A stretch of 38,188 bases of DNA from Gammaproteobacteria bacterium (GTDB taxonomy: Bacteria; Pseudomonadota; Gammaproteobacteria; Pseudomonadales; Cellvibrionaceae). The stretch covers positions 1 through 38,188 of the forward strand of contig JANYIO010000204.1 of the NCBI GenBank assembly GCA_025362015.1, written 5' to 3'. A model generated the notes under the pieces. That model worked only from the letters and a program-made list of their open reading frames with translations, ran no database searches and was not told where the DNA came from. Shown here piece by piece: positions 25,544 through 33,544 of the stretch; the first letter of the stretch is position 1, and every line of letters starts with the position of its first letter. The position numbers and the translations under genes were made by a program.

Positions 25544-26845
25544 ATGAATATTGCAGTAAAAGAAAAACCATTTTTAATCCTGAAGGCTGAACATCAAGCA
25601 AATAATGACAGCAGACGAGTTATCTTTAACAGAACAAACGAGTTTCTATCTGTTCAAAAAAACCTGCAGATCAACGATATAGAAATAATAAAATTACCTA
25701 AAATCTTACTGGTGTTTCAAGCAATTTTCTTACAGATTTTTGCCATAAGTTTACTGCTAACATTTTCCAGTTTTGTAAGTGCGAATGAGTCTCCCTACAT
25801 TGAACTTGAACAAAAACCGCAATGGTTACAATTAGCTTCATTGATTGAAGAAGAAAAGCGCTCTGTGAATTTTTCTGAGCATAGAAAAATTCACAGTAGC
25901 TGGGCGTTTGCATTTGATAATGATTTGTTGGCACCCGGTCATCGTGATAGGGATTATACCTACGGCATGAACCTAACCTATTCCGGTATTAACGCAAGTG
26001 ACGCGGGTATCTCGTTAAAAGCACCTCTTGCAATAATTGACAGATGGCTCGGGCTTCAACAGCTAACAAACAATGTGCAAAATAATTACAGCGTAGAAAC
26101 TGGTTTGTATGGATTTACTCCTAAAAATATTACCCAAGAACAAATTAATGAAAGCGATAGACCTTATGCGAGCATTATCTATTTATCGAGCTCACATGAA
26201 CAACTTAATGCAGACAATAACATCGCATGGAAAACTACACTGACTATTGGTGTGCTTGGGCTTGGTATTGCTGGCGAATTACAAAATGTAGCGCACGAAC
26301 AAGTATCGGGGAAAGAAGCGCGTGGTTGGAATCATCAAATAAGTAACGGCGGCGAATTAACCGGCCGTTACGTTATTGCGCGGCAACACTATTTAGAAAG
26401 TTTTTCTGATTCATTAGAAATGAAAAGTACACTGCAAGCCTCAGTGGGTTATTTAACTGAAACTAGTTGGAGCTTGAGTTTACGCAGCGGAAAAATTATC
26501 AGCCCCTGGGTAACCTTTAATCCCGATTTAATTACCTATGGTGAAAAATCCACCTACAGTAATAATACATCCTCATCTAACGAGCATTATTTTTGGGCGG
26601 GATTTACTATCAAAGCACGCTTCTACAACGCATTTTTACAGGGGCAGGCACGCGATACTGATTTTTCTTACTCTTACGATTCTTTAAGACCCATGATTCT
26701 GGAGGGTTGGGCAGGCTACACTTATGCATTCAAACAAGGCTATCGAATGAGTTATGTTTTGCGCGCACAAACATCTGAAATTAAACAGGGCGATGGCAAT
26801 CGAAACCTGGTGTGGGGTGGATTAATTTTTGCTAAAACAATCTAA
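25544..26845 (+). CDS. LpxR-like lipid A deacylase family protein (DUF2219)
   Basis: 433 residues. The barrel starts at SWAFAFDNDLLAP with N126-D127, then DRDYTYG (136-141), SDRPYAS and ELQNVAHEQ, whose His251 matches the catalytic His of Salmonella LpxR. LpxR removes the 3'-acyloxyacyl chain of lipid A at the outer membrane. An unusual 53-residue hydrophilic stretch precedes the signal-like hydrophobic segment (54-79, ending FVSANE); no other ATG exists in between and AGGTG precedes the chosen ATG, so it may be a real extended signal or an upstream start. Probably under the adjacent TetR regulator. Confidence 0.82.
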   Translation: MNIAVKEKPFLILKAEHQANNDSRRVIFNRTNEFLSVQKNLQINDIEIIKLPKILLVFQAIFLQIFAISLLLTFSSFVSANESPYIELEQKPQWLQLASLIEEEKRSVNFSEHRKIHSSWAFAFDNDLLAPGHRDRDYTYGMNLTYSGINASDAGISLKAPLAIIDRWLGLQQLTNNVQNNYSVETGLYGFTPKNITQEQINESDRPYASIIYLSSSHEQLNADNNIAWKTTLTIGVLGLGIAGELQNVAHEQVSGKEARGWNHQISNGGELTGRYVIARQHYLESFSDSLEMKSTLQASVGYLTETSWSLSLRSGKIISPWVTFNPDLITYGEKSTYSNNTSSSNEHYFWAGFTIKARFYNAFLQGQARDTDFSYSYDSLRPMILEGWAGYTYAFKQGYRMSYVLRAQTSEIKQGDGNRNLVWGGLIFAKTI

Positions 26846-26856
26846 AAATTAAATAT

Positions 26857-26907
26857 CCTGCGTAACTAGTATCAACACGCTACGCAGGCATCAACACATC
26901 ACGCAGG
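26857..26907. repeat. Hairpin and 19-base near-duplication between convergent genes
   Basis: CCTGCGTA (26857-26864) pairs with TACGCAGG (26881-26888) across a 16-base loop and may act as a two-way terminator. The segment atcaacacgctacgcagg (26871-26888) is repeated with 15 of 18 matches at 26890-26907; the second copy includes the chrR stop codon. Confidence 0.5.
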
Positions 26908-27618
26908 TTTAATCGATAAAAAAGGATTAATAAAGTGCCCTATAAACCCCGTCACCTTCACTGGCGCGGCGACCACCGACAAACATAAACAATCCTGATT
27001 GAGGGTAGCCGTCGGACGATGTATCTCACCAGGAGTGCGAACTAGAAAATCTCCTCTACTATAAATACCTTGCTCATCCGAAAAACTCCCTTGCAATACT
27101 AACGTTATTTCCAAACCACGATGGTCATGCTCCACAATTTTCCCACCGCTGCTGATACGCTGAAATGCAACCTCATATTCATTTTGGCCGGCCGTTAAAC
27201 GCGCCGTTTTTAAAGCGCTGGATACCCGTTGCCATTTTAACTTTCCATTAATAGGTAATAGTTTTTCAATAATTTTTGGTAACCGATTTAATAGCGGATC
27301 ATGACTATAGGCATTATTCAGCCCCTCAGCCGCCGCTATTTTTGTAGCCTGTTCGCCTTCTGTCTTTTCCACTGCTGCTTTTTCTGTTGTTGTCTTTTGA
27401 TGAATGCGCTGCATAAGATTTTCAAAACTGTTTGGCGCGCAGGTTTCAGCAGCGCTAGTATTTAATATCACGCCGCCAATTTTGTTTAATGCAGATACTT
27501 TTTGACGGCAATGAGGACATAATTGAATATGTGCGCACACACTTAAACTCAATGCCCAGGCAAGGCTACCGCTGGAATATTCTGCCAGTAAATTTTCATC
27601 CGGATGATGATTAATCAT
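26899..27618 (-). CDS. chrR: ChrR-type zinc/cupin anti-sigma factor
   Basis: 239 residues. The N-terminal anti-sigma zinc motif has H5, H30, C34 and C37, with the same spacing as H6, H31, C35 and C38 of Rhodobacter ChrR. The C-terminal cupin carries H164, H166, E170 and H200, again matching the ChrR metal ligands (HxHxxxE and +30 His). All eight metal ligands are therefore kept. ChrR holds its ECF sigma factor inactive until singlet oxygen or organic peroxide triggers release. It overlaps the sigma gene by 4 bases. A linker with about 60 extra polar residues separates the two domains. Confidence 0.93.
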   Translation of the reverse strand: MINHHPDENLLAEYSSGSLAWALSLSVCAHIQLCPHCRQKVSALNKIGGVILNTSAAETCAPNSFENLMQRIHQKTTTEKAAVEKTEGEQATKIAAAEGLNNAYSHDPLLNRLPKIIEKLLPINGKLKWQRVSSALKTARLTAGQNEYEVAFQRISSGGKIVEHDHRGLEITLVLQGSFSDEQGIYSRGDFLVRTPGEIHRPTATLNQDCLCLSVVAAPVKVTGFIGHFINPFLSIKPA

Positions 27619-28250
27619 TGCCCATCTCCTGTTGTATCACTACGTTTCTTGCTAGCCACATCGATTAATACTTGCATCTTTTTCAACGCAATTCTCACTC
27701 GTGATTTCACGGTGCCCAAGGGCAGCCCCGTTTCAGTAGAAATTTGTTGATGGGTTTTACCCTGCATATAAACCTGAGTTAGCACGACTCGCTGTTCAGT
27801 GGGAAGTTGTTTAAATGCATTTTGAATAATTATTTCATTGCTGGCCTGTTGCAGGTATACATAAGCCTGATCATCGGCCGCTTCATCCCATATATCCTCA
27901 ATTTCAATAACGCCACTATCAGTAATCGTGCGCTTATTACGACGCATTACATCGATGCGGCAATTACGCATTACAGTGTAAATCCAGGTAGATGCCGCAG
28001 CTTTAGTCGCATCATAAGAAGGAGCCTTCTGCCACACTTTAAATAAAACCTCTTGCACAATTTCATCTGCTGCATCAGCGGGAAAGCTAGCATTTACATT
28101 CCCCAAACAAAAGCCTTTTATCAAGGGAGCAAAATGCGCAAACAATTGCGCAAATGCATTTTCGTCGCGCTCTTGGCCCACTCGCTCCAGCAAACGGCTC
28201 CAGGTGTCCTCACGCGCCCCTGAGGGCACCGCTGAAATAATATTAGCCAT
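27615..28250 (-). CDS. rpoE: ECF sigma factor of the ChrR-controlled (ECF11) type
   Basis: 211 residues with sigma region 2 (about 30-95; ADEIVQEVLFKVWQKA and STWIYTVMRNCRID) and region 4 (about 145-195; TEQRVVLTQVYMQGKTHQQI, LPLGTVKSRVRIAL). It is followed without a gap by chrR, and its own promoter lies in the palindrome at 28343-28357. It most likely directs transcription of itself and of the divergent lipid operon. Confidence 0.93.
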   Translation of the reverse strand: MANIISAVPSGAREDTWSRLLERVGQERDENAFAQLFAHFAPLIKGFCLGNVNASFPADAADEIVQEVLFKVWQKAPSYDATKAAASTWIYTVMRNCRIDVMRRNKRTITDSGVIEIEDIWDEAADDQAYVYLQQASNEIIIQNAFKQLPTEQRVVLTQVYMQGKTHQQISTETGLPLGTVKSRVRIALKKMQVLIDVASKKRSDTTGDGQ

Positions 28251-28320
28251 AGCGATTTTTAACCTAGAGTTAAGTGGTTACCAATTTTTACAATAGGATT
28301 TTTTTCATTATCCGACTCTT

Positions 28321-28348
28321 TTTACGACGCGAGCCGGAGTTTGGATCA
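28321..28348 (-). promoter_or_regulatory. ECF11-type promoter of the sigma/anti-sigma genes
   Basis: On the minus strand TGATCC (28343-28348) is followed by exactly 17 bases and GTAAA. This matches the published pattern for the Rhodobacter sphaeroides RpoE/ChrR system as I recall it (TGATCC, 18 bases, TA-rich -10). The element is about 75 bases upstream of the sigma start and implies self-activation. Confidence 0.75.
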
Positions 28349-28351
28349 GTG

Positions 28352-28380
28352 TGATCCATTTTAAGCTACACAACGTAAAT
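28352..28380 (+). promoter_or_regulatory. ECF11-type promoter of the lipid operon
   Basis: TGATCC (28352-28357) is followed by 17 bases and GTAAAT (28375-28380), the same spacing and -10 as the opposite promoter. The two -35 elements sit back to back in the palindrome ggatcagtgtgatcc. Transcript start would fall about 30 bases before the first operon gene. Confidence 0.78.
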
Positions 28381-28414
28381 TAAAGCACATCAACAAAAAC
28401 AAGAGCGTTTTACC

Positions 28415-28864
28415 ATGGATACCATAGCTGCAAAGTCATTATTCAACATCGAAGACTTTAAAATGCTCTACAAAAACTTTGACTCTACTATGCTGAATAA
28501 ACTATCAACACTCTATAGTACTGAGATTGAATTTAAAGATCCCATTCATGAACTCCAGGGCTTAGCGGCCTTGAAGTGTTATTTTGCCGGCTTTTTCAAT
28601 CGCGAAATGACTTGTCAGTTTGTATTTACTAATCAATTGGTCAACAGCGGACAAGTCTTCCTGCAATGGCAAATGCATTATAGCCATCCCCGTTTACAGG
28701 CAGGTAAAGCCTTGCTACTCAATGGCGGCACACTGATTAAGTTTAACAGCCACATTTATTATCACGAAGATTTTTATGATATGGGTGCCATGCTATACCA
28801 ACATATACCGGTGCTTGGGTATGTAGTTAAAAAAATTAACTCACGCTTGGTGACCGCAAAATGA
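28415..28864 (+). CDS. SnoaL/NTF2-like protein heading the lipid operon
   Basis: 149 residues. The fold is suggested by the ending pattern ...GGTLIKFNSHIYYHEDFYDMGAMLYQ, conserved in SnoaL-like proteins linked to ChrR-regulated loci. It carries no signal peptide, so it is cytoplasmic. Such proteins bind hydrophobic or fatty-acyl-like ligands, fitting the lipid-modifying genes that follow, but catalysis is unknown. Its stop overlaps the start of the next gene (ATGA). Confidence 0.75.
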   Translation: MDTIAAKSLFNIEDFKMLYKNFDSTMLNKLSTLYSTEIEFKDPIHELQGLAALKCYFAGFFNREMTCQFVFTNQLVNSGQVFLQWQMHYSHPRLQAGKALLLNGGTLIKFNSHIYYHEDFYDMGAMLYQHIPVLGYVVKKINSRLVTAK

Positions 28865-29631
28865 ATAAAATTATAGGTCGCTGCATTTGGGTCACAGGTG
28901 CCAGTTCCGGACTGGGCAGGGCTCTGGTTCAACAACTTGCGGAAGCAGGTAACTATGTCATCGCCAGCGCAAGATCACACACGGCGCTGGTTGATTTAGC
29001 ATTGCAATATCCCGGAAAAATAAAAGTCTTCCCGTTGGATGTAAGTCATCAGCTGGATATGGAAAAAGCCGCTGCGCAATTGCGCGAATTTACGGATTAC
29101 CTTGACATGGTTATTTGTGCTGCAGGTATTTGTGAATACGAAGATAACTTAAGCTTTGACCCAACTATGTACGAACGCACCATGGATGTAAATTTTCTTG
29201 GCGTAGTGCGAGCGCTTAACCTTGCCCTACCCTTACTGAGGCGAGCACAGCAACGCGCACATTTTGTGGCGATTAGTAGCTTATCCACTTGCGTTGGATT
29301 TCCGCGGGCCGAAGCTTATGGTGCATCTAAAGCCGCACTAAATTATTTTATGCAATCATTGCGCGCCGACGCAGTAAAACTCCCACTGGATTTAACCCTC
29401 GTGCGCCCGGGTTTTATCGCCACTGAGCTGGTTAAAAACAATGACTTCTCCATGCCATTTTTAATGACTCCGGAACAAGCTAGCCTACGGGTTATTAAAG
29501 GTATCAACTCGGGCAAATTTTTAGTGGACTTCCCCCGCCGACTCAGTTGGCCCCTCGGTATTGCGTCTTTCTTTTTTAATACATGGTGTAAATATTTTGC
29601 ACCCAAGCTCACCCGCCTACATAAATTATAA
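28861..29631 (+). CDS. Short-chain dehydrogenase/reductase of the lipid operon
   Basis: 256 residues, classical SDR. The cofactor-binding loop is TGASSGLG (near residue 13) and the catalytic pair is in YGASK. A hydrophobic C-terminal stretch (RLSWPLGIASFFFNTWCKYF) may associate with membrane. It likely oxidises or reduces a lipid intermediate; its substrate is not readable. It overlaps the SnoaL-like gene by 4 bases. Confidence 0.88.
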   Translation: MNKIIGRCIWVTGASSGLGRALVQQLAEAGNYVIASARSHTALVDLALQYPGKIKVFPLDVSHQLDMEKAAAQLREFTDYLDMVICAAGICEYEDNLSFDPTMYERTMDVNFLGVVRALNLALPLLRRAQQRAHFVAISSLSTCVGFPRAEAYGASKAALNYFMQSLRADAVKLPLDLTLVRPGFIATELVKNNDFSMPFLMTPEQASLRVIKGINSGKFLVDFPRRLSWPLGIASFFFNTWCKYFAPKLTRLHKL

Positions 29632-29642
29632 AAGGATATAGC

Positions 29643-30902
29643 GTGAAAATTGCAATTATCGGTAGTGGTATTTCGGGTTTAACTGCGGCTTATATGCTTA
29701 ATAAACAACATGACATTTGTTTATATGAAGCAGCTGATCGTTTGGGTGGCCACACCGCCACAAAAAAAATTACAGTTAACGATCAGGATTATGCAATAGA
29801 TACAGGCTTTATTGTTTTTAACGATTGGACTTATCCCAACTTTATTAAGCTCATGAATGAATTAGGCGTTGAATCCCAAGAGGCAACTATGGGCTTTAGC
29901 GTATTCAATCCCACCGACGGTTTCGAATATGCGGGTACAAATCTCGCCACTTTGTTTGCGCAAAAGCGCAATTTATTTTCTCTTAAGCACTGGCGTATGC
30001 TTAGCGATATTCTACGCTTCAATAAAGAAGCACTGCAGGATTTAGACGCAGATAACTTACAAAGCAACGAAACAGTCGGTGAATATCTATTGCGGAAAAA
30101 ATACTCCATCGCATTCAGAGAACGCTACTTAATTCCAATGGGTTCTGCAATCTGGTCTGCTACTCAGGGTGCTATGCTGGACTTTCCATTAGAATTTTTT
30201 GTGCGATTTTTCAAAAATCACGGCTTATTAAATGTGGTTAATCGCCCGCAATGGCGAGTTATTAAAGGCGGCTCAAAAAATTATATTGAACCTTTAATTG
30301 CCAGCTTTAAACATAAAATAAAATTGAACTCTCCGGTTGAATCTATAATTCGTAACAAAGAAGGAAAACCCGGCGTTAGTGTTACCGCCAAAGGTTTCAC
30401 CAAACACTATGACCAAGTCGTACTCGCCTGTCACTCTGACCAAGCTTTAGCGCTTTTGAGTGACCCAACTCCGAATGAGCTAGAGATATTGCAAAAGATC
30501 AAATATCAAAATAATTCCGTAATTTTACATACCGACGCGCGACTCTTACCGCGAAAAAAAGCGACTCGCTCAAGCTGGAATTATCTTCTGCAGACCAACA
30601 AGCAAGACAGCTTACCCATTCTTACCTATTCAATGAATATTTTGCAGAGCATTGAGAGCGATACAGAATTTTGTGTAACCCTCAACGCCGAAGATTACAT
30701 AGACCCACAAAAAATACTCGGCCAATACAATTATGCCCATCCCGTATTTAATCAAGAAGCAATTCAAGCTCAGCAACAATGGCACACCATTAATGGTGTT
30801 AATAATACCTGGTTTTGTGGAGCTTATTGGTTTAACGGCTTCCACGAGGATGGAGTAAATAGCGCATTACGTGTTGCTAAAGCCTTAGGAGTGAATGTGT
30901 AA
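29643..30902 (+). CDS. FAD-dependent amine-oxidase-like protein of the lipid operon
   Basis: 419 residues from a GTG start with AAAGGA 7 bases upstream. An N-terminal dinucleotide loop IGSGISGLTAAY (6-17) and E-x-x-D-R-L-G-G-H segment define the flavin amine-oxidase/phytoene-desaturase fold, and a C-terminal CGAYWFNGFHEDGV closes the flavin site. In such operons it is annotated as flavin amine oxidase or cyclopropane fatty-acid synthesis protein. It probably oxidises an unsaturated or methylated acyl chain in concert with the Cfa-like enzyme (inference). Confidence 0.88.
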   Translation: MKIAIIGSGISGLTAAYMLNKQHDICLYEAADRLGGHTATKKITVNDQDYAIDTGFIVFNDWTYPNFIKLMNELGVESQEATMGFSVFNPTDGFEYAGTNLATLFAQKRNLFSLKHWRMLSDILRFNKEALQDLDADNLQSNETVGEYLLRKKYSIAFRERYLIPMGSAIWSATQGAMLDFPLEFFVRFFKNHGLLNVVNRPQWRVIKGGSKNYIEPLIASFKHKIKLNSPVESIIRNKEGKPGVSVTAKGFTKHYDQVVLACHSDQALALLSDPTPNELEILQKIKYQNNSVILHTDARLLPRKKATRSSWNYLLQTNKQDSLPILTYSMNILQSIESDTEFCVTLNAEDYIDPQKILGQYNYAHPVFNQEAIQAQQQWHTINGVNNTWFCGAYWFNGFHEDGVNSALRVAKALGVNV

Positions 30903-31687
30903 TGTTTGATGAATTTGCCAGCGCAATTTATCAAGGCACAGTACGCCACCGTCGTTTTTCACCCAAAAAGCATGATTTTTCCTATCAGGTTTTTATGATG
31001 TATCTGGACATTCAAGAATTAAATAAAGTTTTATCGCTCAGCCGTTTTTGGTCAGTATCAACATGGGCACCCGCACGCTTTAAACGCAGTGATTTTCATA
31101 TCAATAAAAAGCACACAAATAACGGCAACGCTAAAGATCTACCTACTATTGATGATGCAGTCCGAGATACAGTAGAACAGGAAACTGGCGCGCGCCCAAC
31201 AGGACCCATACGCATGCTGGTTAATTTACGCTATTGGGGTTACAGCATTAATCCTCTAAGCACCTATTATTGTTTTGATGATGCCGGGGAGAAAATAGTT
31301 GCTATAGTGGCGGAAGTACATAATACGCCCTGGAATGAACGCCATGCCTATATTTTAACAGGCGAAGATTTTGACAGAAAACAAACATGTACTTTCAAAA
31401 AAGAATTTCATGTTTCACCTTTTAATCCGCTCGATATGAATTATCACTGGCAATCAACCATGCCCGCCAAAACACTTTGCATTCATTTAGAAAATTGGCA
31501 ACAAGATACAAAAATCATGGATGCAACAATGACCTTAACTCGAACACCCATCAATGAAAAAAACATGAACGCTATTTTAATCCATTTTCCCTGGATGACC
31601 GTAAAAGTAGTTATGGCAATTTATTGGCAAGCACTCAAATTATGGTTAATTGGTATACCCACATTTAATCACTCAAAGAAAATATAG
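30902..31687 (+). CDS. DUF1365 family protein of the lipid operon
   Basis: 261 residues, starting by TAATG overlap with the flavin gene. DUF1365 features present are YQGTVRHRRFSPKKHDFSYQ (early), NPLSTYYCFD and EVHNTPWNERHAYIL, with FHVSPFNPLDMNYHW. No catalytic role is established for the family, but it is found repeatedly between the flavin and Cfa genes. Hydrophobic stretches near the C-terminus (about 225-250) suggest membrane contact. Confidence 0.88.
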   Translation: MFDEFASAIYQGTVRHRRFSPKKHDFSYQVFMMYLDIQELNKVLSLSRFWSVSTWAPARFKRSDFHINKKHTNNGNAKDLPTIDDAVRDTVEQETGARPTGPIRMLVNLRYWGYSINPLSTYYCFDDAGEKIVAIVAEVHNTPWNERHAYILTGEDFDRKQTCTFKKEFHVSPFNPLDMNYHWQSTMPAKTLCIHLENWQQDTKIMDATMTLTRTPINEKNMNAILIHFPWMTVKVVMAIYWQALKLWLIGIPTFNHSKKI

Positions 31688-31704
31688 CTCATGCAATCAG
31701 GTAA

Positions 31705-32982
31705 ATGCAGATGAAATCTATAAGTATCATTGATAAAAAAACATCTTCCGTATTAAAACAACATTGGCTTGATAGTTTTGCACGCAATGCATTGCTAAAA
31801 CTATTGAATAAAATTGAGTTAGGTCACCTCACAATTGAAGATCAAGGTGAAATTTTTAGCTTTGGCGAGGCCAAAGAAAAGGCTACCCTCATTGCCCATA
31901 TCTCGGTAAACCATGAGTCCTTCTATCGTCACATTTTATTTGGTGGCAGCATAGGTGCTGGCGAGGCCTACATGTTTAAAATATGGTGGTCGCCTGATTT
32001 GGTGCAAGTTATTCGCGTTATGGCATTGAATATGAATGTACTGCAACAGTTAGATTCCAAATGGAGCAGTATGTTTAATTTTTTCTGCCGTGTAGCACAT
32101 AAACTTCGCCCTAATACAATCAACAAAGCCCGCGAGAATATTGCCGCCCACTATGACCTTGGCAATAATTTTTTCGCCTTATTTTTAGATAAAACAATGC
32201 TTTATTCTGCAGCAATATACCCGCATGAAAATGCCAGCCTGGAGCAAGCATCGCTGCATAAAATGGCCCATATTTGTAAACGCTTACAACTGAGTGAAGA
32301 TGACCATCTGTTGGAAATTGGTACTGGCTGGGGAGGTATGGCAATTTATGCCACGCAACAAACAGGCTGCCGCGTTACTAGTGTTACCATTTCGCAAGAG
32401 CAATTTAATTACGCGACCGCTTGGGTAAAACGTGAAGGTCTTGAAGACAGAGTTAATATCTTGTTACAGGATTATCGGCTTATTGAAGGAAAATTTGATA
32501 AGTTGCTTTCTATAGAAATGATCGAAGCCGTAGGCCATGAGTTCTATCGTGAATATTTTACTAAGTGCTCCGGTTTACTAAAAGCTGATGGCTTAATGTT
32601 AATACAGGCTATTACTATACAAGATCAACGCTTTGAATATGCTCACAAAAATACTGATTTTATTCAGCAGTATATTTTTCCAGGTGGCTGCCTACCGTCA
32701 AATGTCATTATTGCAAAACATATTAATGAAGACACTGACATGCAAATTATTGGGCTAGAAGATATTACGCTCGATTATGCGAAAACGTTAGAGCACTGGC
32801 GCTCTGCATTTTTTAACAATATAGCAAAGGTAAAAGATCAGGGCTTCGATGAAGTATTTATTCACATGTGGGATTTCTATTTGTGCTATTGCGAAGGAAG
32901 CTTTAGAGAGCGCGCCATAAGTACAGCGCAATTCTTATTTTCGAAGCCAGCAGCGCGCGTAATGCCGAATCTTTATGAGTAG
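31705..32982 (+). CDS. Cfa-like SAM-dependent fatty-acyl methyltransferase
   Basis: 425 residues. The SAM site is LLEIGTGWGGMAIYA (GxGxG) and the acyl-binding HYDLGNNFFALFLD precedes it. Compared with E. coli Cfa (my alignment, from memory), the bicarbonate-site residues corresponding to Cys139 and His266 are Ala (LYSAAIY) and Gln (LIQAIT), while Glu239 (IEAVG) and Tyr317 (LDYAKT) remain. This suggests an altered reaction, such as methylation or furan-type chemistry. The start could be 31705 or the Met at 31711; AGG is spaced better for the second. It overlaps the next gene by 8 bases. Confidence 0.88.
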   Translation: MQMKSISIIDKKTSSVLKQHWLDSFARNALLKLLNKIELGHLTIEDQGEIFSFGEAKEKATLIAHISVNHESFYRHILFGGSIGAGEAYMFKIWWSPDLVQVIRVMALNMNVLQQLDSKWSSMFNFFCRVAHKLRPNTINKARENIAAHYDLGNNFFALFLDKTMLYSAAIYPHENASLEQASLHKMAHICKRLQLSEDDHLLEIGTGWGGMAIYATQQTGCRVTSVTISQEQFNYATAWVKREGLEDRVNILLQDYRLIEGKFDKLLSIEMIEAVGHEFYREYFTKCSGLLKADGLMLIQAITIQDQRFEYAHKNTDFIQQYIFPGGCLPSNVIIAKHINEDTDMQIIGLEDITLDYAKTLEHWRSAFFNNIAKVKDQGFDEVFIHMWDFYLCYCEGSFRERAISTAQFLFSKPAARVMPNLYE

Positions 32983-33544
32983 CAATATAAGCTTAAAAGT
33001 AATCAATATTTTTAACGCTTTAGGCTTTCAAATTGGTTGGTTTATTTGTGTATTAAAAGGGAATTTTCTTGGTTTAGCCTTTGCGATTATATTTACTATT
33101 ACCCAATTATTTCTGCTTTATCTCTACTCAGATAAATTTCTACTAAAGAAGGAAATTTTCTGGTTGATGGTTATTATTATAATAGGCTTCTGTATAGAAA
33201 CACTATTTTTCAGCTCAGGTATTTTATACGAATATATCCATCCCGCAATGCCTATGCATTTTGTCGCTCCGCCATTGTGGATCATTTATTTGTGGCTCCT
33301 GTTTGCTACTGCACTGCGAACAAGCCTGTCATTTCTATTTAATAAACATTGGATTGTCTATTTAGTCACGGCAATAGCAGCACCCTCTAGTTATTTTGCG
33401 GGCGATCATTTAAATACAACCGTTAATATCAATGAGCCTATAGCGATTAGCTTAGTCATTATCGGCTTGGCTTGGGTCTTTACTTTATGGATTATTAAAA
33501 ATTTGAAACACTACTACTTCGAGGATATCTTCCATGGTTACTAG
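32975..33544 (+). CDS. DUF2878 family membrane protein of the lipid operon
   Basis: 189 residues with about six hydrophobic spans, typical of the DUF2878 family found next to Cfa-like and DUF1365 genes. The start overlaps the cfa-like stop (ATGAGTAG). No biochemical function is known; a role in presenting or moving the lipid substrate in the inner membrane is a guess. Confidence 0.8.
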   Translation: MSSNISLKVINIFNALGFQIGWFICVLKGNFLGLAFAIIFTITQLFLLYLYSDKFLLKKEIFWLMVIIIIGFCIETLFFSSGILYEYIHPAMPMHFVAPPLWIIYLWLLFATALRTSLSFLFNKHWIVYLVTAIAAPSSYFAGDHLNTTVNINEPIAISLVIIGLAWVFTLWIIKNLKHYYFEDIFHGY

